Part shown: piece by piece, positions 20,301 to 36,383 of the stretch
Layout of the letters: each line of letters begins with the position of its first letter
Numbering within the stretch: position 1 is the first letter of the stretch
From: Ecdyonurus torrentis
Taxonomy: Eukaryota; Arthropoda; Insecta; Ephemeroptera; Heptageniidae
DNA: 64,000 nt
NCBI GenBank assembly: GCA_949318235.1
Contig: OX439132.1
Span: forward strand, 41,708,331 to 41,772,330
Direction: 5' to 3'
The notes under the pieces: model-generated
Seen by the model: the letters and a program-made list of their open reading frames with translations, nothing else
Told to the model about the DNA's origin: nothing
The model's database searches: none
Translations under genes and position numbers: made by a program

Positions 20301-23300
20301 TAAAGCAATGTGGATGATTTTTGCCATGATGTGATCCATTGTTGTGGTGTTCATGTTGCAGACGCTTCTGACAGAGGATAAGAACTTGCGTGTGAAGGCA
20401 ATTTCCTCTCGAGTGGAAGCATGCTCCAAGTCTGAGCTGCGGAGAAAACATGCACCAGTCATTGGAAACCTCGCCACCCTCTCTCCTGAAGATCAGCACA
20501 ATCAGGTCAGCATGGAGTTGACAAATACTACATTGACAGACAATGTCAAGGCAGATGAGATCTTCTGTAAAGTAAAAGCAATTTTACTCAAAGTTCTAAA
20601 GCAGGTAAGTCACAAAAAACTAAACTAAACTGGGGGTCTGTTCAGTAAAGCATCATGAGAAACTAGGCATCGAGAAAAGGGGTGTGGCTCACAAGTTCTC
20701 TATAATAAACAAGTGAGTTACGCCCCCTTTCTCGGTACCGAGTTTCTCGTGAGGACTTACGGGACAGACCCCCTGATCTGTCCACTGCTGCTTGTTTTTA
20801 AGCTGGTGTTTTGTAAGGAATTCTGACTATTTTTACCTCTACTCTACCACTCTACCTCACGTCCCTGTTAGTGTAAGCTCATACTATCCCCCATTCACCA
20901 TTTTTACTTTATCTATGTGTTTTTCTATCAAATCTTTTATAATTATCAACTATCGCATAGACGATTTTTTCCTAATATTTATTATTTAAATTAAACATAT
21001 TTGTAACATTTTTTTCCCTTAAATAAATGTCCAAAATTAATATTGTTTAAGTTTTGACTTGTTTTATATTGTTAAAGTTTCACCTTGTTTCTTGATTCCT
21101 AACATAATGAAGATCATTTCAGTATGAGTACCATAACTATTCTTCAGTAGCGAAGTGGGAAGTCAACATTCCTTGTTTAATATGGTCTAAAATTCCAGTT
21201 TCTCGTCTATGGAATGAAAAAATTCTCCGAGTCCATGTGGCAGAGACTTGTGGTGAGAAAACCTCCATGGTCACTTGCCGATGTTCTCTTTTGCTTCCGT
21301 CATCACTGGATTGCAATCTTTAAGTTTGAATTGCCGCCAAATGCCCAGGGACTCATTGAAGATCTTGATAAGATGCTAAGGCATAAGAAAGGTACTAATA
21401 ATCCTTCCCTTTGGCTGCTTTGCTCTTGGTAAATTGTAATGATGCCATATAAATAATATGGCTTGAGTTGTGCAATTGTCATTTTTATTTTTATTATCTT
21501 TTCCATTTTTTCCCCCCTAAAGATAAAGGTTGAGTGAAAAATTGCAGTATAAAATGCTCAGAGTAATAAGTTGTCTGCTGCCATTTTCTTTTTTTATTAT
21601 CATTTTAAAGCACAGGGTCAATTGATATATAAATGAAAGGGGGGAAAAATGCGGTTGATGTATAATATATATTTAAAAAATTATATTAATGATAGAACAT
21701 AGTAGATAGCTACACACTATTATTAATTTCATTATTTAATATATTTTGCAAAGTTGATTCAAGTAATAAAAACAGTATAACAAAGAGGAGCAGTGCTATT
21801 TTGTTGTTGTTGATAGATTTTATAGATAATAATGTTGAATATTTTTCAGGCTATGGTCGTAGTCTAACAGAAGTGGCAGGTGCAGTGGAAGCTGCTCTAG
21901 GTCTGTGCACCTGCCTCTCACACAAGAAGTTTGAGCCGCAACTAGTCGCCCAAACCATCTCACAGCTCAAAGTAAGCAAACATTGCTTCTCTAGCAATCT
22001 AATAAGGATTCAATCAATTTGAGTTTCAAAAAAAAAAATCATGTCACATGTCTTGTTTGGCATACTTTTTAATCATCTACTTTGTCTGTTGCTGAAGTAA
22101 ATTTAATTTTTACATTATTAGAGAAAATCACTGCAGAAAATGTATTTTTAAAAATTAATGTGACTGAAAAAATTGAAATTTCATTTTATATTTCAGAAAT
22201 TGCTGGCTGCGTGCCACGGAGGAGAGATGGAGATGCCAAGCAGCTCCAGTGTAAGTTCCCTGGAAACTCTCACAGCAGCGAACATCCTCACCACTAGCTC
22301 TCAAGTAGAGTTCAGAGGCTCTGGCAGACAGTTTGAAGTCCCTCAGAAAGAACTACTAGAAGTCCAAAATCATTTCACTGCATTGTGGGAGAGAGTCCAC
22401 TCATTCTGGTGAGTCTACGTAGTAGATTCTGTAAATATTTATTTTTTATTTTATTTTATTTTTTGTGCTTTTCTTTGACAAGATCTATATTATTTGTATG
22501 TAATCCTCTGACCAATAAACTTATTTATTTATTTATTTATTTATAGTGGTATCTTTAAATACAACTCTTTAACTTGAATTTCATGATTTCAGTGCTAAAC
22601 TGAAAGTCCTAATGTCCAGTGTTGATGCCATGAGTTCACCAGGAGTTGACGTCGAGATTGAGAAAAATATCTCTGCAGTTTTAAGAACTGTCAAGCAGTT
22701 TGTCCAACTCAATAAAAAGTAAGTAAATTTGCTTTGCATTAATTTGTAACTTTCAATACATCATTGCCATAAAGAAAGCCAATGTAACTGTGACGGCCCT
22801 CTTTGGCCACAACCCTTCAAGATTACCTTTAAATCTTGTCACCTAATCCGCCTCTGTATAGGGGTGTGTGAAAATGTTCTGTAATGTTTATCATTAATTG
22901 TACTAAACATGAGAGATCTTGTTTTCTTTTGCAACTACAATAATATGATTAACATGTTTATGTAGGCTCCTAAACAACACGAACATTTCCCCAAGTTGCC
23001 AAGAAATTCAGGAGCTGTACTCCATTTTACTGAGTGATTCTATGTGCCTTGATGATGAAAGTTTCTCTCATGAAGCTCTATGTGAATTTTACAGTCAAAG
23101 AAGGTGAGTAAATCAACTATGTAGGCATCTCTTATTTTTTGAAATAGTTTTCATCGAATGAAGTAATCTCATTAGCTAACTGGTTTGAAGTTAAACTAAA
23201 TACATGGTGATTTTAAACATCATCTGGGTGCTGATTCTGTAAATTTTTCGTTTTGTTGTCAACAAACAAGTTTGCATTAGATAGCAAATAATTTTGTTCG

Positions 23301-24693
23301 TTATGAAGTTACAGAATCAACCCCCTGGTTACTCAAAATTGACTATACAAACATTTGAAATACTAATGTAAATTAGATACTATTATGTAATCAAGAAAAG
23401 GATAGGAAAAAACAATGAGCGCCTAACCACGATGAGGTCCGTAGCGTGATGAAAGTCTTGATGGCACAGGTTACACAAATATTTACAAGTTTATTAGTAA
23501 ACTTGTAAATATTTGTGCAACCCGTGCCATCAAGAATAAATTTGTAAATATTTGTGTAACCCGTGCCTTCAAGACTTTCACCAAGCTACGGACCTCATTG
23601 TGGTGAGGCGCTTGTTGGTTTTTCCTATCCTTTTCTTTCTTAAATATTCAAACTGAAATGGTTTTAACCTTTCCTAATTAATTATACATTAGATAACTAG
23701 GTATGTTAAACACAGTATCCCCATCTTTAATGCCTGTTTTTATGTAGCAATTGTCTGCTAGAAGATTTAGTCCGAAGTCCCAGTTTACTATATAAATTAG
23801 AAAATCTTTGCATTTTATTAATTTTCAATTCAATGTGCTCTAATATCTACCTACTATTGTCTATTATAATTATAAAAAACAAAAACATTATATATACACC
23901 ATATCGATGGCTCCGCGGAAAACTGAACTATCTATAGTCTCCGCGCACCTCAAATTTGGAACATCTGTGCTCTCCGCCTCTACCAAATTTGAAGCATCTT
24001 TTACTAGCGCTCCATTACAAATGCTTCAATTTTGGGAGAGGCGGAGAGCACAGATGTTCCAAATTTGAGGCGCGAGGAGACTATAGATAGTTCAGTTTTC
24101 CGCAGAGCCATCGATATACTTTTATCCCTTATTTATAGGTAGTACTAGCATATTTTTTATTGCATATTCTAAAAGAACTTAATATGAAATCATAATAATA
24201 ATAAATCATTACGTACTATTTTAATAATGCCATTAAAATACATATAAATCCTAGAAAGTCTAGAGACCTATACAGTATAATAGAACTGTTAGTTTGGTGA
24301 AAATCTGACTAGCACAGAGATAAAAGACTAGTAAATATTGGATAGCTTTCGACACTAAACTCCAGAGAAAATGGGAGTATATATCGATGATGTTGCGAAC
24401 AAAATGTGTAACTCGTATTTTGTCAGGCGAAGCAAAATGTGTAAGTCATTATTTGTCACGCTAAGCAATATGTGTATCTCGTCTTTTGTCAAGCTAAGCA
24501 AAATGTGTAAGACGTTCCCAAACGTAATGTAGATGGCGCTCGACTTACACATATTGCTTCGCGTGACAAAAAACAAAATACACATATTGCTTAGCGTGAC
24601 AAAAAACGACTTACACATTTTGCTTCGCCTGACAAAATACGAGTTACACATTTTGTTCGCAACATCATCGATATGTGCCTTCATTGGTACTTA

Positions 24694-24746
<53 letters not shown>

Positions 24747-25023
24747 TGCCATATTGTGTTATTGTGCTATACACCAATCCCAGTCCCAGTCAAGACATTG
24801 TCTTATCAATAGGTAAGGACTTTCCAATTAATGGAAAAGCACACACGGGCTGAAACGATTAGAGAGAAACAATGGATTACAAATATGTACTACATTAAGA
24901 TCTAATAAACTGTTGTAATTTCTTTCCCCCAGAGTGGATCTTCTGCAAGCCCAGAGTTCATTTGAGGGTTTTGTCAGCTTAATCAACAGTGGGGTGAGAT
25001 TTCTCATGTCCAAGAGCAAGTAA
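14311..25023 (+). CDS. SWT1: SWT1 RNA endoribonuclease homologue (WW + PIN domains)
   Basis: In yeast, Swt1 is a nuclear-pore-associated endoribonuclease that degrades faulty mRNPs; the animal protein is its orthologue. Twelve coding exons: 14311-16201, 16309-16571, 18984-19128, 19278-19445, 19512-19618, 20362-20604, 21199-21391, 21850-21971, 22197-22408, 22593-22718, 22966-23103 and 24933-25023. They give 1232 residues with all phases consistent. A WW domain spans residues 17-47 (LPHGW ... TTWEFP), then come a Lys/Arg-rich stretch (about 55-145) and a long polar, Ser/Pro-rich region. The PIN nuclease domain (about 740-885) has its acidic set in IIVDTN (Asp746), LQELDNLK (Glu782), NNDDKI (Asp841/842) and LTEDKNLR (Asp864). 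The C-terminal part (PPWSLADVLFCFRHHW onwards) matches the helical tail of the family. The start ATG 14311 (MSKHKEKKK) is the first ATG in frame. The protein is longer than the ~900-residue human one, mainly in the exon 1 linker. Introns 2, 5, 6 and 11 carry foldback elements. Confidence 0.94.
16905..17053. repeat. Palindrome in SWT1 intron 2
   Basis: TAGCTTTTGACTCTAAACTCC ... GAAACTATGAATGATCATTCATAGTTTC ... GGAGTTACGTGTCAAAAGCTA forms a hairpin with its axis at the TGATCA near 16993. The half-site TAGCTTTCGACACTAAACTCC recurs at 24341-24362, and the preceding CATACCATAGTGAAGAG wording recurs at 29508. It is likely a decayed foldback element. Confidence 0.55.
17430..18719 (-). mobile_element. 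mariner-type DNA transposon relic, 1290 bp, interrupted by a palindrome
   Basis: The ends CGAGGGTGGGATGGAAAGTTCGCGTAGTC are perfect inverted repeats flanked by TA on both sides (17428-17429 and 18720-18721), as in Tc1/mariner elements. On the minus strand, about 17600-17720 reads WDEYWVYYVTSEPKKQSWQW, which resembles the mariner transposase stretch around its second catalytic Asp (DExW..Y.PE.K.QS..W). The rest is full of stops. The middle (about 17785-18545) is a separate palindrome. It lies in SWT1 intron 2. Confidence 0.8.
17785..18545. mobile_element. ~760-bp palindromic element inside the mariner relic
   Basis: The two arms of about 370 bp mirror each other around 18165, for example CTGACCAGCATCTAGTA against TACTAGATGCTGGTCAG, and TTGACCTCTCAAAAATGGCC against GGCCATTTTTGAGAGGTCAA. 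Mismatches are few, mostly single bases. The mariner reading frame resumes on neither side. Exact ends and target duplication are not resolved. Confidence 0.7.
19855..19990 (+). repeat. Half of a foldback family also seen at 28100-28440
   Basis: Shared words are ATAGATTTGAAAATTTTGG, TTGAGCTGTTAATTGACAGG, GAGAGAAAATATTCTAA and TCTGATATTAAGC. Here only one arm remains. It lies in SWT1 intron 5, just before the MITE at 20080. Confidence 0.5.
20080..20281. mobile_element. MITE with GAACACCTTGAAC ends, copy 1
   Basis: The left end TTGAACACCTTGAACAAAAA pairs with the right end TTTTTGTTCAAGGTGTTCTA. The inside shares ATCAGCGTTGATTTGGCCAG, AGTCATTGAT and TGTGGGTTTATG with the copy at 63565-63834. 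It is non-coding and lies in SWT1 intron 5. No clear target duplication. Confidence 0.7.
20632..20773. mobile_element. 142-bp MITE with GGGGGTCTGT ends
   Basis: The left end GGGGGTCTGTTCAGTAA is mirrored by TTACGGGACAGACCCCC on the right. Inner arms pair through GAGAAACT..GGCATCGAGAAA..GGGGTGTGGCTCAC against GTGAGTTACGCCCCC..TCTCGGTACCGAGTTTCTC. It sits right after SWT1 exon 6. The target duplication is not obvious. Confidence 0.7.
23385..23690. mobile_element. Foldback element, AAGGATAGG family, copy 2
   Basis: The left arm ATCAAGAAAAGGATAGGAAAAA mirrors the right arm TTTTTCCTATCCTTTTCTTTC. GCGCCTAACCACGATGAGGTCCGTAGC mirrors GCTACGGACCTCATTGTGGT further in. The centre AAATATTTACAAGTTTATTAGTAAACTTGTAAATATTT is a clean hairpin tip, followed by a partial tandem repeat of the right arm. 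It lies in SWT1 intron 11. Confidence 0.7.
23901..24116. mobile_element. Foldback MITE, CGATGGCTCCGCGG family, copy 2
   Basis: The ends are ATATCGATGGCTCCGCGG and its mirror, with arms CTATCTATAGTCTCCGCGC. It is closely similar to 8741-8950 over its full length. The flanks show only ATAT on each side. It lies in SWT1 intron 11. Confidence 0.75.
24381..24674. mobile_element. Foldback MITE built of 33-bp tandem units, copy 1
   Basis: The ends ATATCGATGATGTTGCGAAC and GTTCGCAACATCATCGATAT are perfect inverted repeats. Each arm holds about three tandem units of 33 bp, each starting ATGTGTA and containing TTTTGTCA(G/C)GC(G/T)AAGCA. Because 33 is divisible by three, both strands show open frames with an 11-residue repeat, which I regard as incidental. 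Copy 2 is at 45240-45498. It lies in SWT1 intron 11. Confidence 0.75.
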
Positions 25024-25607
25024 GCAAACTCAACATGTCTTAATTTTATACGGGTACAAATTTTGTACATTTTAATTTAAAATTTCCATGAACTTGACTA
25101 AGGAAATTAATGTGTTATGTTGCCAATAAGTTAGCTCTTAGAAGATTTGGTGCTAATATTGTTTACTAAGTTTTACTTTTTGATAATTACAAGATTTGAT
25201 ACAAAAACACATTGAGAAATATGACAAAATTGGAAAATGGGAGATAGTAATAGGTTCATTACTATCTCGCATTCTGTAATTGTTCATAACATATTTATGT
25301 GCTTTTCTATCAAATATTTCAATTATGAAATATTGTACAGTTGATTTATTCCGTAATATTTATGAAGTTTTACTTTCTGTTAGATTTTTTTTATTATTAT
25401 TTTAACATTGAGTCCTAAAATGGTTATGTAATTCCTGTATTATTTAATATTTTTAAATAGTCACTGAAGTTACCAAAAGTCAAAATGTTGAGATTTGAAA
25501 AGGTAGAAATGTACCTTATTTATTAACTGCTTGCGGAAAATATATAATCATACGATATATTTTTTTAGTAATGTACACACCAAAAATAATAAGCTATGAT
25601 GTTAAAC

Positions 25608-25613
25608 AATAAA
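25608..25613 (+). terminator. Candidate poly(A) signal of SWT1
   Basis: AATAAA lies 585 bases after the SWT1 stop and just before the RTE-like insertion at 25633. An earlier non-canonical signal is possible. No transcript data. Confidence 0.3.
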
Positions 25614-25632
25614 CAACAAAAGTGGTTGGAAA

Positions 25633-26505
25633 CCATTGGGCTGAACAAGAATTTAACATTTAAAATTGTAAATAATAATAATGCAAGCAACAAAATGTGT
25701 TGTTTTGAAATTTAATATATTTGAAAAATGTTGGGAAAACTAAAGTAATGGTATTTGGTGGAGAAAATGATGATGGAAATGAATTCACACTGAATGGAGA
25801 AAAGCTGGAAAGAGTGAAAGAGTTTGTATATTTGGGAAGATTATATCAAGAGAATGGAAGTATAGATGGGGAGATTGAGAGGAGAGTGGCGGCAGGTAGG
25901 AAAGTAGTTGGCAGCATGGCAGGATTGGCCAAGAGTGATGCTTTATCAAACAAAGCAAAACTTACAGTGTACAATTCTGTCTTACTCCCAACTATCTTAT
26001 ATGGTTCTGAATCATGGGTATGTCAGAGTAGGCATATGAGTAGGGTGAATGCTGTTGGTATGAGTTTTCTCAGAAGTATGTGTGGTAAAACAAGATTAGA
26101 TAGGGTAAGGAATACTTGGGTGTTGGAGAAATGTGGAGTAAAAGAAACTGTGACTGAGAAGTATGAGAACAGTGTATTATGGTGGTTTGGTCATGTTGAG
26201 AGAATGGGTGATGAAAGAATAGCAAAGCAGGTATTTCATAGTAGAGTGGATGGAAGGAGAGATAGAGGCAGGCCTAAAACATCATGGTCTGTGGTGGTTG
26301 GAAGATGTTTGAAAAATAAGAATGTACGCAGTATGAAATGCAAAAGGAAATGTATGAAACAAGGTATGAGACTGGCGGAAGCAAGTGAAGTATGTCAGGA
26401 TAGGAAGTTGTGGAGGTCTATCACTGGGTCAGGATAAAACATCTGTGTTGTTGGCTTACCCCAAAAGGGATTTATAGCGTCATGATATGTATGTATGTAT
26501 GTATG
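25633..26505 (+). mobile_element. RTE-like LINE fragment with 14-bp TSD
   Basis: AAAGTGGTTGGAAA occurs at 25619-25632 and again at 26506-26519, a plausible target-site duplication around a LINE copy. The insert ends in a (TATG)n tail after ATAGCGTCATGATATGTATG, typical of RTE-clade 3' ends. The first ~90 bases carry stops, and only the C-terminal part of the protein is present, so the copy is strongly 5'-truncated. Confidence 0.8.
25721..26437 (+). pseudogene. RTE-type reverse transcriptase, C-terminal part
   Basis: An open frame of 238 codons corresponds to the end of an RTE-like ORF2: NVGKTKVMVFGG, FVYLGRLYQENGSIDGEIERR, YNSVLLPTILYGSESWV, LRSMCGKTRLDRVRNTWVLE, WWFGHVERM and RRDRGRPKTSW. 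The palm-domain motifs A to C with the catalytic aspartates are missing, so it cannot act alone. Though 5'-truncated, this part is uninterrupted, which suggests a fairly recent insertion. Confidence 0.88.
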
Positions 26506-26664
26506 AAAGTGGTTGGAAAAATTATTATATTTTATTTGAATTTCTCTCAATGAAAACAACACCAACAAACTTATGTTTTGTGGTGTAAAATCCAGTTCTG
26601 TCTTACGTTTTTGCTTTTTTTTTTTTTTGACACAAATATCTTCTACAGTACCTTGTTTAATGAT

Positions 26665-26695
<31 letters not shown>

Positions 26696-27201
26696 ATTGG
26701 CAACAATTTTTAGTATCAAATTCATATTCAGCTTAATATTTCCATCTCCTTAATTTAACCATAATTCTAATTGATGGTATCATTTAGATATAGAGTTCAG
26801 CTCTAAAATAATTGTAATTTTATATGGTGTTCAAAAATAAATAATGGACAGCTAGTATGTAGAAAGATTTGAGCATTTGAAATTGAATATTATTAAAACA
26901 TGAAAATTCACTAAATTATAGATATTGAAACATGGGATTAATTTTCAATGAAAAGACATACTTTTTTTTTTTTTTTTTTTATCTATAGGATGATAGAAAA
27001 CTAAAAGGATGTGATTTCTGTGTAAGATTTGAAGCAATCTACATATCTAATCCCTCTAGTATTTTCTACTATAAATTTTAGTTTTAATTTTGTAATCTAC
27101 ATAAGTATTATTATTATTATTATTATTATTGCATTGCTAGGTATGAATATCATTTCAAAATTGGCAAAGAAACCCTATCCTTTTAATTTTTCTTTAATGG
27201 T

Positions 27202-27363
27202 ATTGACTGATAAAGAAACAACTGTTTTGAAGCCGACTATAAGCAATTTCGCTCACATCCGCTTCCGTTTCGACTTACTGCGCATGTGTAGCAAGTGGAA
27301 ACGGAAGCGGATGTGACTAAAATCGCATATAGTCGGCCTCAAAACAGTTGTTCCTTTATCAAT
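27202..27363. mobile_element. Short foldback MITE, GCTCACATCCGCTTCCG family, copy 2
   Basis: ATTGACTGATAAAGAAACAACTGTTTTGA pairs with CTCAAAACAGTTGTTCCTTTATCAAT. The tips CACATCCGCTTCCGTTTCGAC and GTGGAAACGGAAGCGGATGTG also pair. It is the best preserved of three copies (see 3282-3450 and 39237-39295). Confidence 0.8.
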
Positions 27364-27476
27364 TAAAAAAATACGTAACATGTATCTTGGCTAGAAAATT
27401 CTTATGTATCTACAAATTATAGAATTTTTGTATTTCAGTAATTTTTAATTTAACATGCTCTAATCTTTCCACATAC

Positions 27477-27508
<32 letters not shown>

Positions 27509-28099
27509 CATCTATTTAATTGTGATGCGTTTTTTTCCTCCTCATTATGTGTATGTATTTTTTAGTTACAATAACTGCTACTGCCTCACACAAATGTATT
27601 TTGACTTCAAATTACGCTATGTAAGCAAATCAACCTTGTACTCCAACTTTATGTTGACTGTGAATTAATTGTCAATTTGTTTACAAACTTGATTGACAAG
27701 CAATAAGACTAGAAATACAAACATACCCATGTTGTGTAATTAAACATGGAAAGACTACACTTTTGTGTGCTTATTATGATTATTTTTACTTTGTTATTAT
27801 TTCACAACAAGCTGCAGTAGTCAAAACTTGTGCTACATAAAGCTACATTCACATACTCAATTTTTGATTTATAGAAGTTTTCTAAAAACAATAATTATCT
27901 CAGTTAAAGATAAATTCACTTGATGTTTTTATTATAATTATTTTTTTAAGTTTTTGCCATTGCTTATTTATTTGAGCTATTTAAAACAAAGCTGTGCGGC
28001 AAATTGCAGTGCCATAAAGATGTTATGTTGTGTCCAAAATAATAATAATTTCCATTAAATCCATTAATTTTGATTGGATTGATAAAAAGATGACAGAAT

Positions 28100-28440
28100 A
28101 ACACATGGATAGATTTGAAAAATTGGGGAGTGGAAAATTGAGCTGTGATATTGATAGTAATGCTGTTCGTAAACCCTGTTCTCTGCACCAAAAATGATGA
28201 TCGCCTATGGTTATTCAAATGGAATGCGCATTTTTTGGTGCAAGAGAACAGGGTTTATGAACAGCATTAGTGACGCCTTGTATGAGAGAGGGAAAATACT
28301 CTAACCAGATCTGAAATAAGCGATAGGCATTTTGCGTTTAATTTTGTGGTAGGTTAGAATGTTTTCTCTCTCATACAAGGCATCCCTGTCAATTAACAGA
28401 TCAATTTTCCATTCCCCAATTTTTAAATTTTCATCAGTAT
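28100..28440. mobile_element. Palindromic element interrupted by a nested TA-type MITE
   Basis: The left arm ATAGATTTGAAAAATTGGGGAGTGGAAAATTGAGCTGT mirrors the right arm ACAGATCAATTTTCCATTCCCCAATTTTTAAATTT. The inner arms GCCTTGTATGAGAGAGGGAAAATACTCTAACC and GGTTAGAATGTTTTCTCTCTCATACAAGGC also pair. The left side is interrupted by the MITE at 28160-28267. The right side keeps TGTCAATTAACAG, showing what was there before. Half of a relative is at 19855. Confidence 0.7.
28160..28267. mobile_element. 108-bp MITE with TA duplication, copy 1
   Basis: ATGCTGTTCGTAAACCCTGTTCTCTGCACC is mirrored at the other end (GGTGCAAGAGAACAGGGTTTATGAACAGCAT), with TA on both flanks (28158-28159 and 28268-28269). 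The copy at 44152-44259 has the same length and differs at only a few bases. The TA duplication points to a Tc1/mariner-mobilised MITE. Confidence 0.82.
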
Positions 28441-29264
28441 GTTTACGTTATCACAGAGTCAATTTCTTTCCTTAATTATCACCAATGCTAATAATTTGTG
28501 TACTTCCGCAGTGAAAATAGAATGTGTGAATGTAGCTTAATTTTTATTATATTTTTTAATGGACAATACTATTATTAAAAATAAATGATAATAATTATAA
28601 TAATATTGATTTTATGTTCAAACGTTTGTGATCTCTTTTAAATTTTGTTGTGCCTTTATATTTTAATACAATGTTGAAACACATTAATGATAGGCCCATG
28701 TGTGCCTTAACTCTCGTGGTTGTTTACAAAATAAATTTATTTTTTCAAAGGCTATATTACATTGTTGACATGATGGCCATTTATTATTAAAAAAAAAAAA
28801 AAAAAAAAAAAACTTATAATATGTAAATGAAAAAATAAGTAGAAAATAATAGTTAAAATTAAAAATAAAATTTTATTATCAAGTAAAATACAATCATTTG
28901 CTTTTACAAAAATAACATTTTTTTTCTTTCAATTTATAATCAAATAAATAAAAGTAAATGTAGCAATTTCCTTGCTTTATAAAATAAAACTCATTTAACT
29001 CTTAATTTTGTGAAATGTTAAAAGATCCAGGAATCAGGCAATTTGAACAGATTTCTGAGACATTCAAAAGTCTATTTTGCTAGCTGCTACAGATCTCATA
29101 AAACAGTTCACAATATTAAACAAAACAAAAATACAGAATAAAAGTTAATTAAAATTGAGATATTTTTATATAAATACAAAGTATGTTTTGACTTTTATAT
29201 CTAGGTATAATGTGTACTTAATTGATTTACAATATTAGAAAATATTGGATATATTATGTTGATA

Positions 29265-35438
<6,174 letters not shown>

Positions 35439-36383
35439 TCCGTTCACTTATTGTTGTATATCGCTTGTACGACAGCAGACTCACCACTGAGTACTAAAAC
35501 TGACTGCTGGAGGAGAGGAGAGATCGGCTCTTTGCGACCGCGGTTTCTTGGAGCTTGATGAGCAATCCGCGGCGCTCGCGAGTTGGAGAACGTACCGTCG
35601 TCGTGCGTTGTGTCGTGGTGAACATTGGTAGCGCGCCAGCGAAAGTGCCAGCAAGGTTACGTGGAACATATAAGTCATCAAGTAAATTCATATTCACAAA
35701 ATTCATGCAGATTTCTATTTTCACTTAGATACGCAATAATTTTTATTATTTTTTTATTTTAATGAAAAGAAGTAAAAGCTATAAAATTAAGAAAAATATA
35801 GAAAAAAGTATAACAATAAGTATTTTTTTATTTTATTAAAAAAAAAATAAAATAAGCGTGAATAATACTGTAGACCATGGGTACTGTAGCCTATAAATAA
35901 ATTTATTTGTGAGAAAAATTTTTATGTATGTTTTTTTATTTATTATTTTTTTGATCAGCTTTTTATCAAGGTGTACAAATTTATTTTATAATTGTTTAGT
36001 AACGTAAGCAAAGATTTATTTAAGTATTTTCACTAAGCTTTTTTTCTTTTTTACATTATATTAATATATTATAATTATATAAAAAAAATCACGTATTGAA
36101 ATATACAGTACGTGGAGCGTGGCGCGTAAAAGTTTCATAATCCAGCAATTTACCCGCGGAAACTTGTAGAGGGCAGCACCAACCGGAAATGTCGAAAAAA
36201 AGAAAATTTCTTTTTGTTTACTCCTACTTCATCATATGTTCGGACATTCCGGTGCTAAAACATGTAAAATGTGTAAAATATCGTAAGTTTTGTGCTGTGT
36301 TCTTATTTTAAAGTATTTATTTGTTATTTAACTATATAACATACAATATGTCATTTTAATTATGGAGAAATAACAGCTTGAAA
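35439..36383. promoter_or_regulatory. Divergent promoter region between PHYHD1 and the coiled-coil gene
   Basis: About 945 bp separate the two start codons, transcribed away from each other. The PHYHD1 side (35490-35660) is GC-rich, with a TCAGT initiator-like word on the minus strand at 35499-35503. The other side (36110-36260) contains ACCGGAAAT (36182-36190), an ETS-type site. The middle is AT-rich. The two genes could share regulation, but this rests on position only. Confidence 0.5.

Larger units (their letters stand above)
25024..29264. other. Intergenic stretch between SWT1 and PHYHD1 (convergent genes)
   Basis: It contains the SWT1 3' flank, the RTE insertion, two foldback elements, poly(T/A) runs (26616-26628, 26670-26695, 26962-26980, 27479-27503, 28789-28812) and (ATT)n at 27109-27130. 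No further gene is seen. Confidence 0.6.

Noticed and set aside
21123..21198. Extension of SWT1 exon 7 from the acceptor at 21121-21122
   Set aside because: In the frame needed for the conserved downstream segment this gives an in-frame TAG after eight codons. The acceptor at 21196-21198 restores phase and the family sequence.
24355..24853. Repeat-containing frames (11-residue M-C-x-S pattern) as possible small secreted or repeat proteins
   Set aside because: They arise from 33-bp units within a foldback element, occur on both strands, and lack splice or promoter context. Treated as mobile-element DNA.
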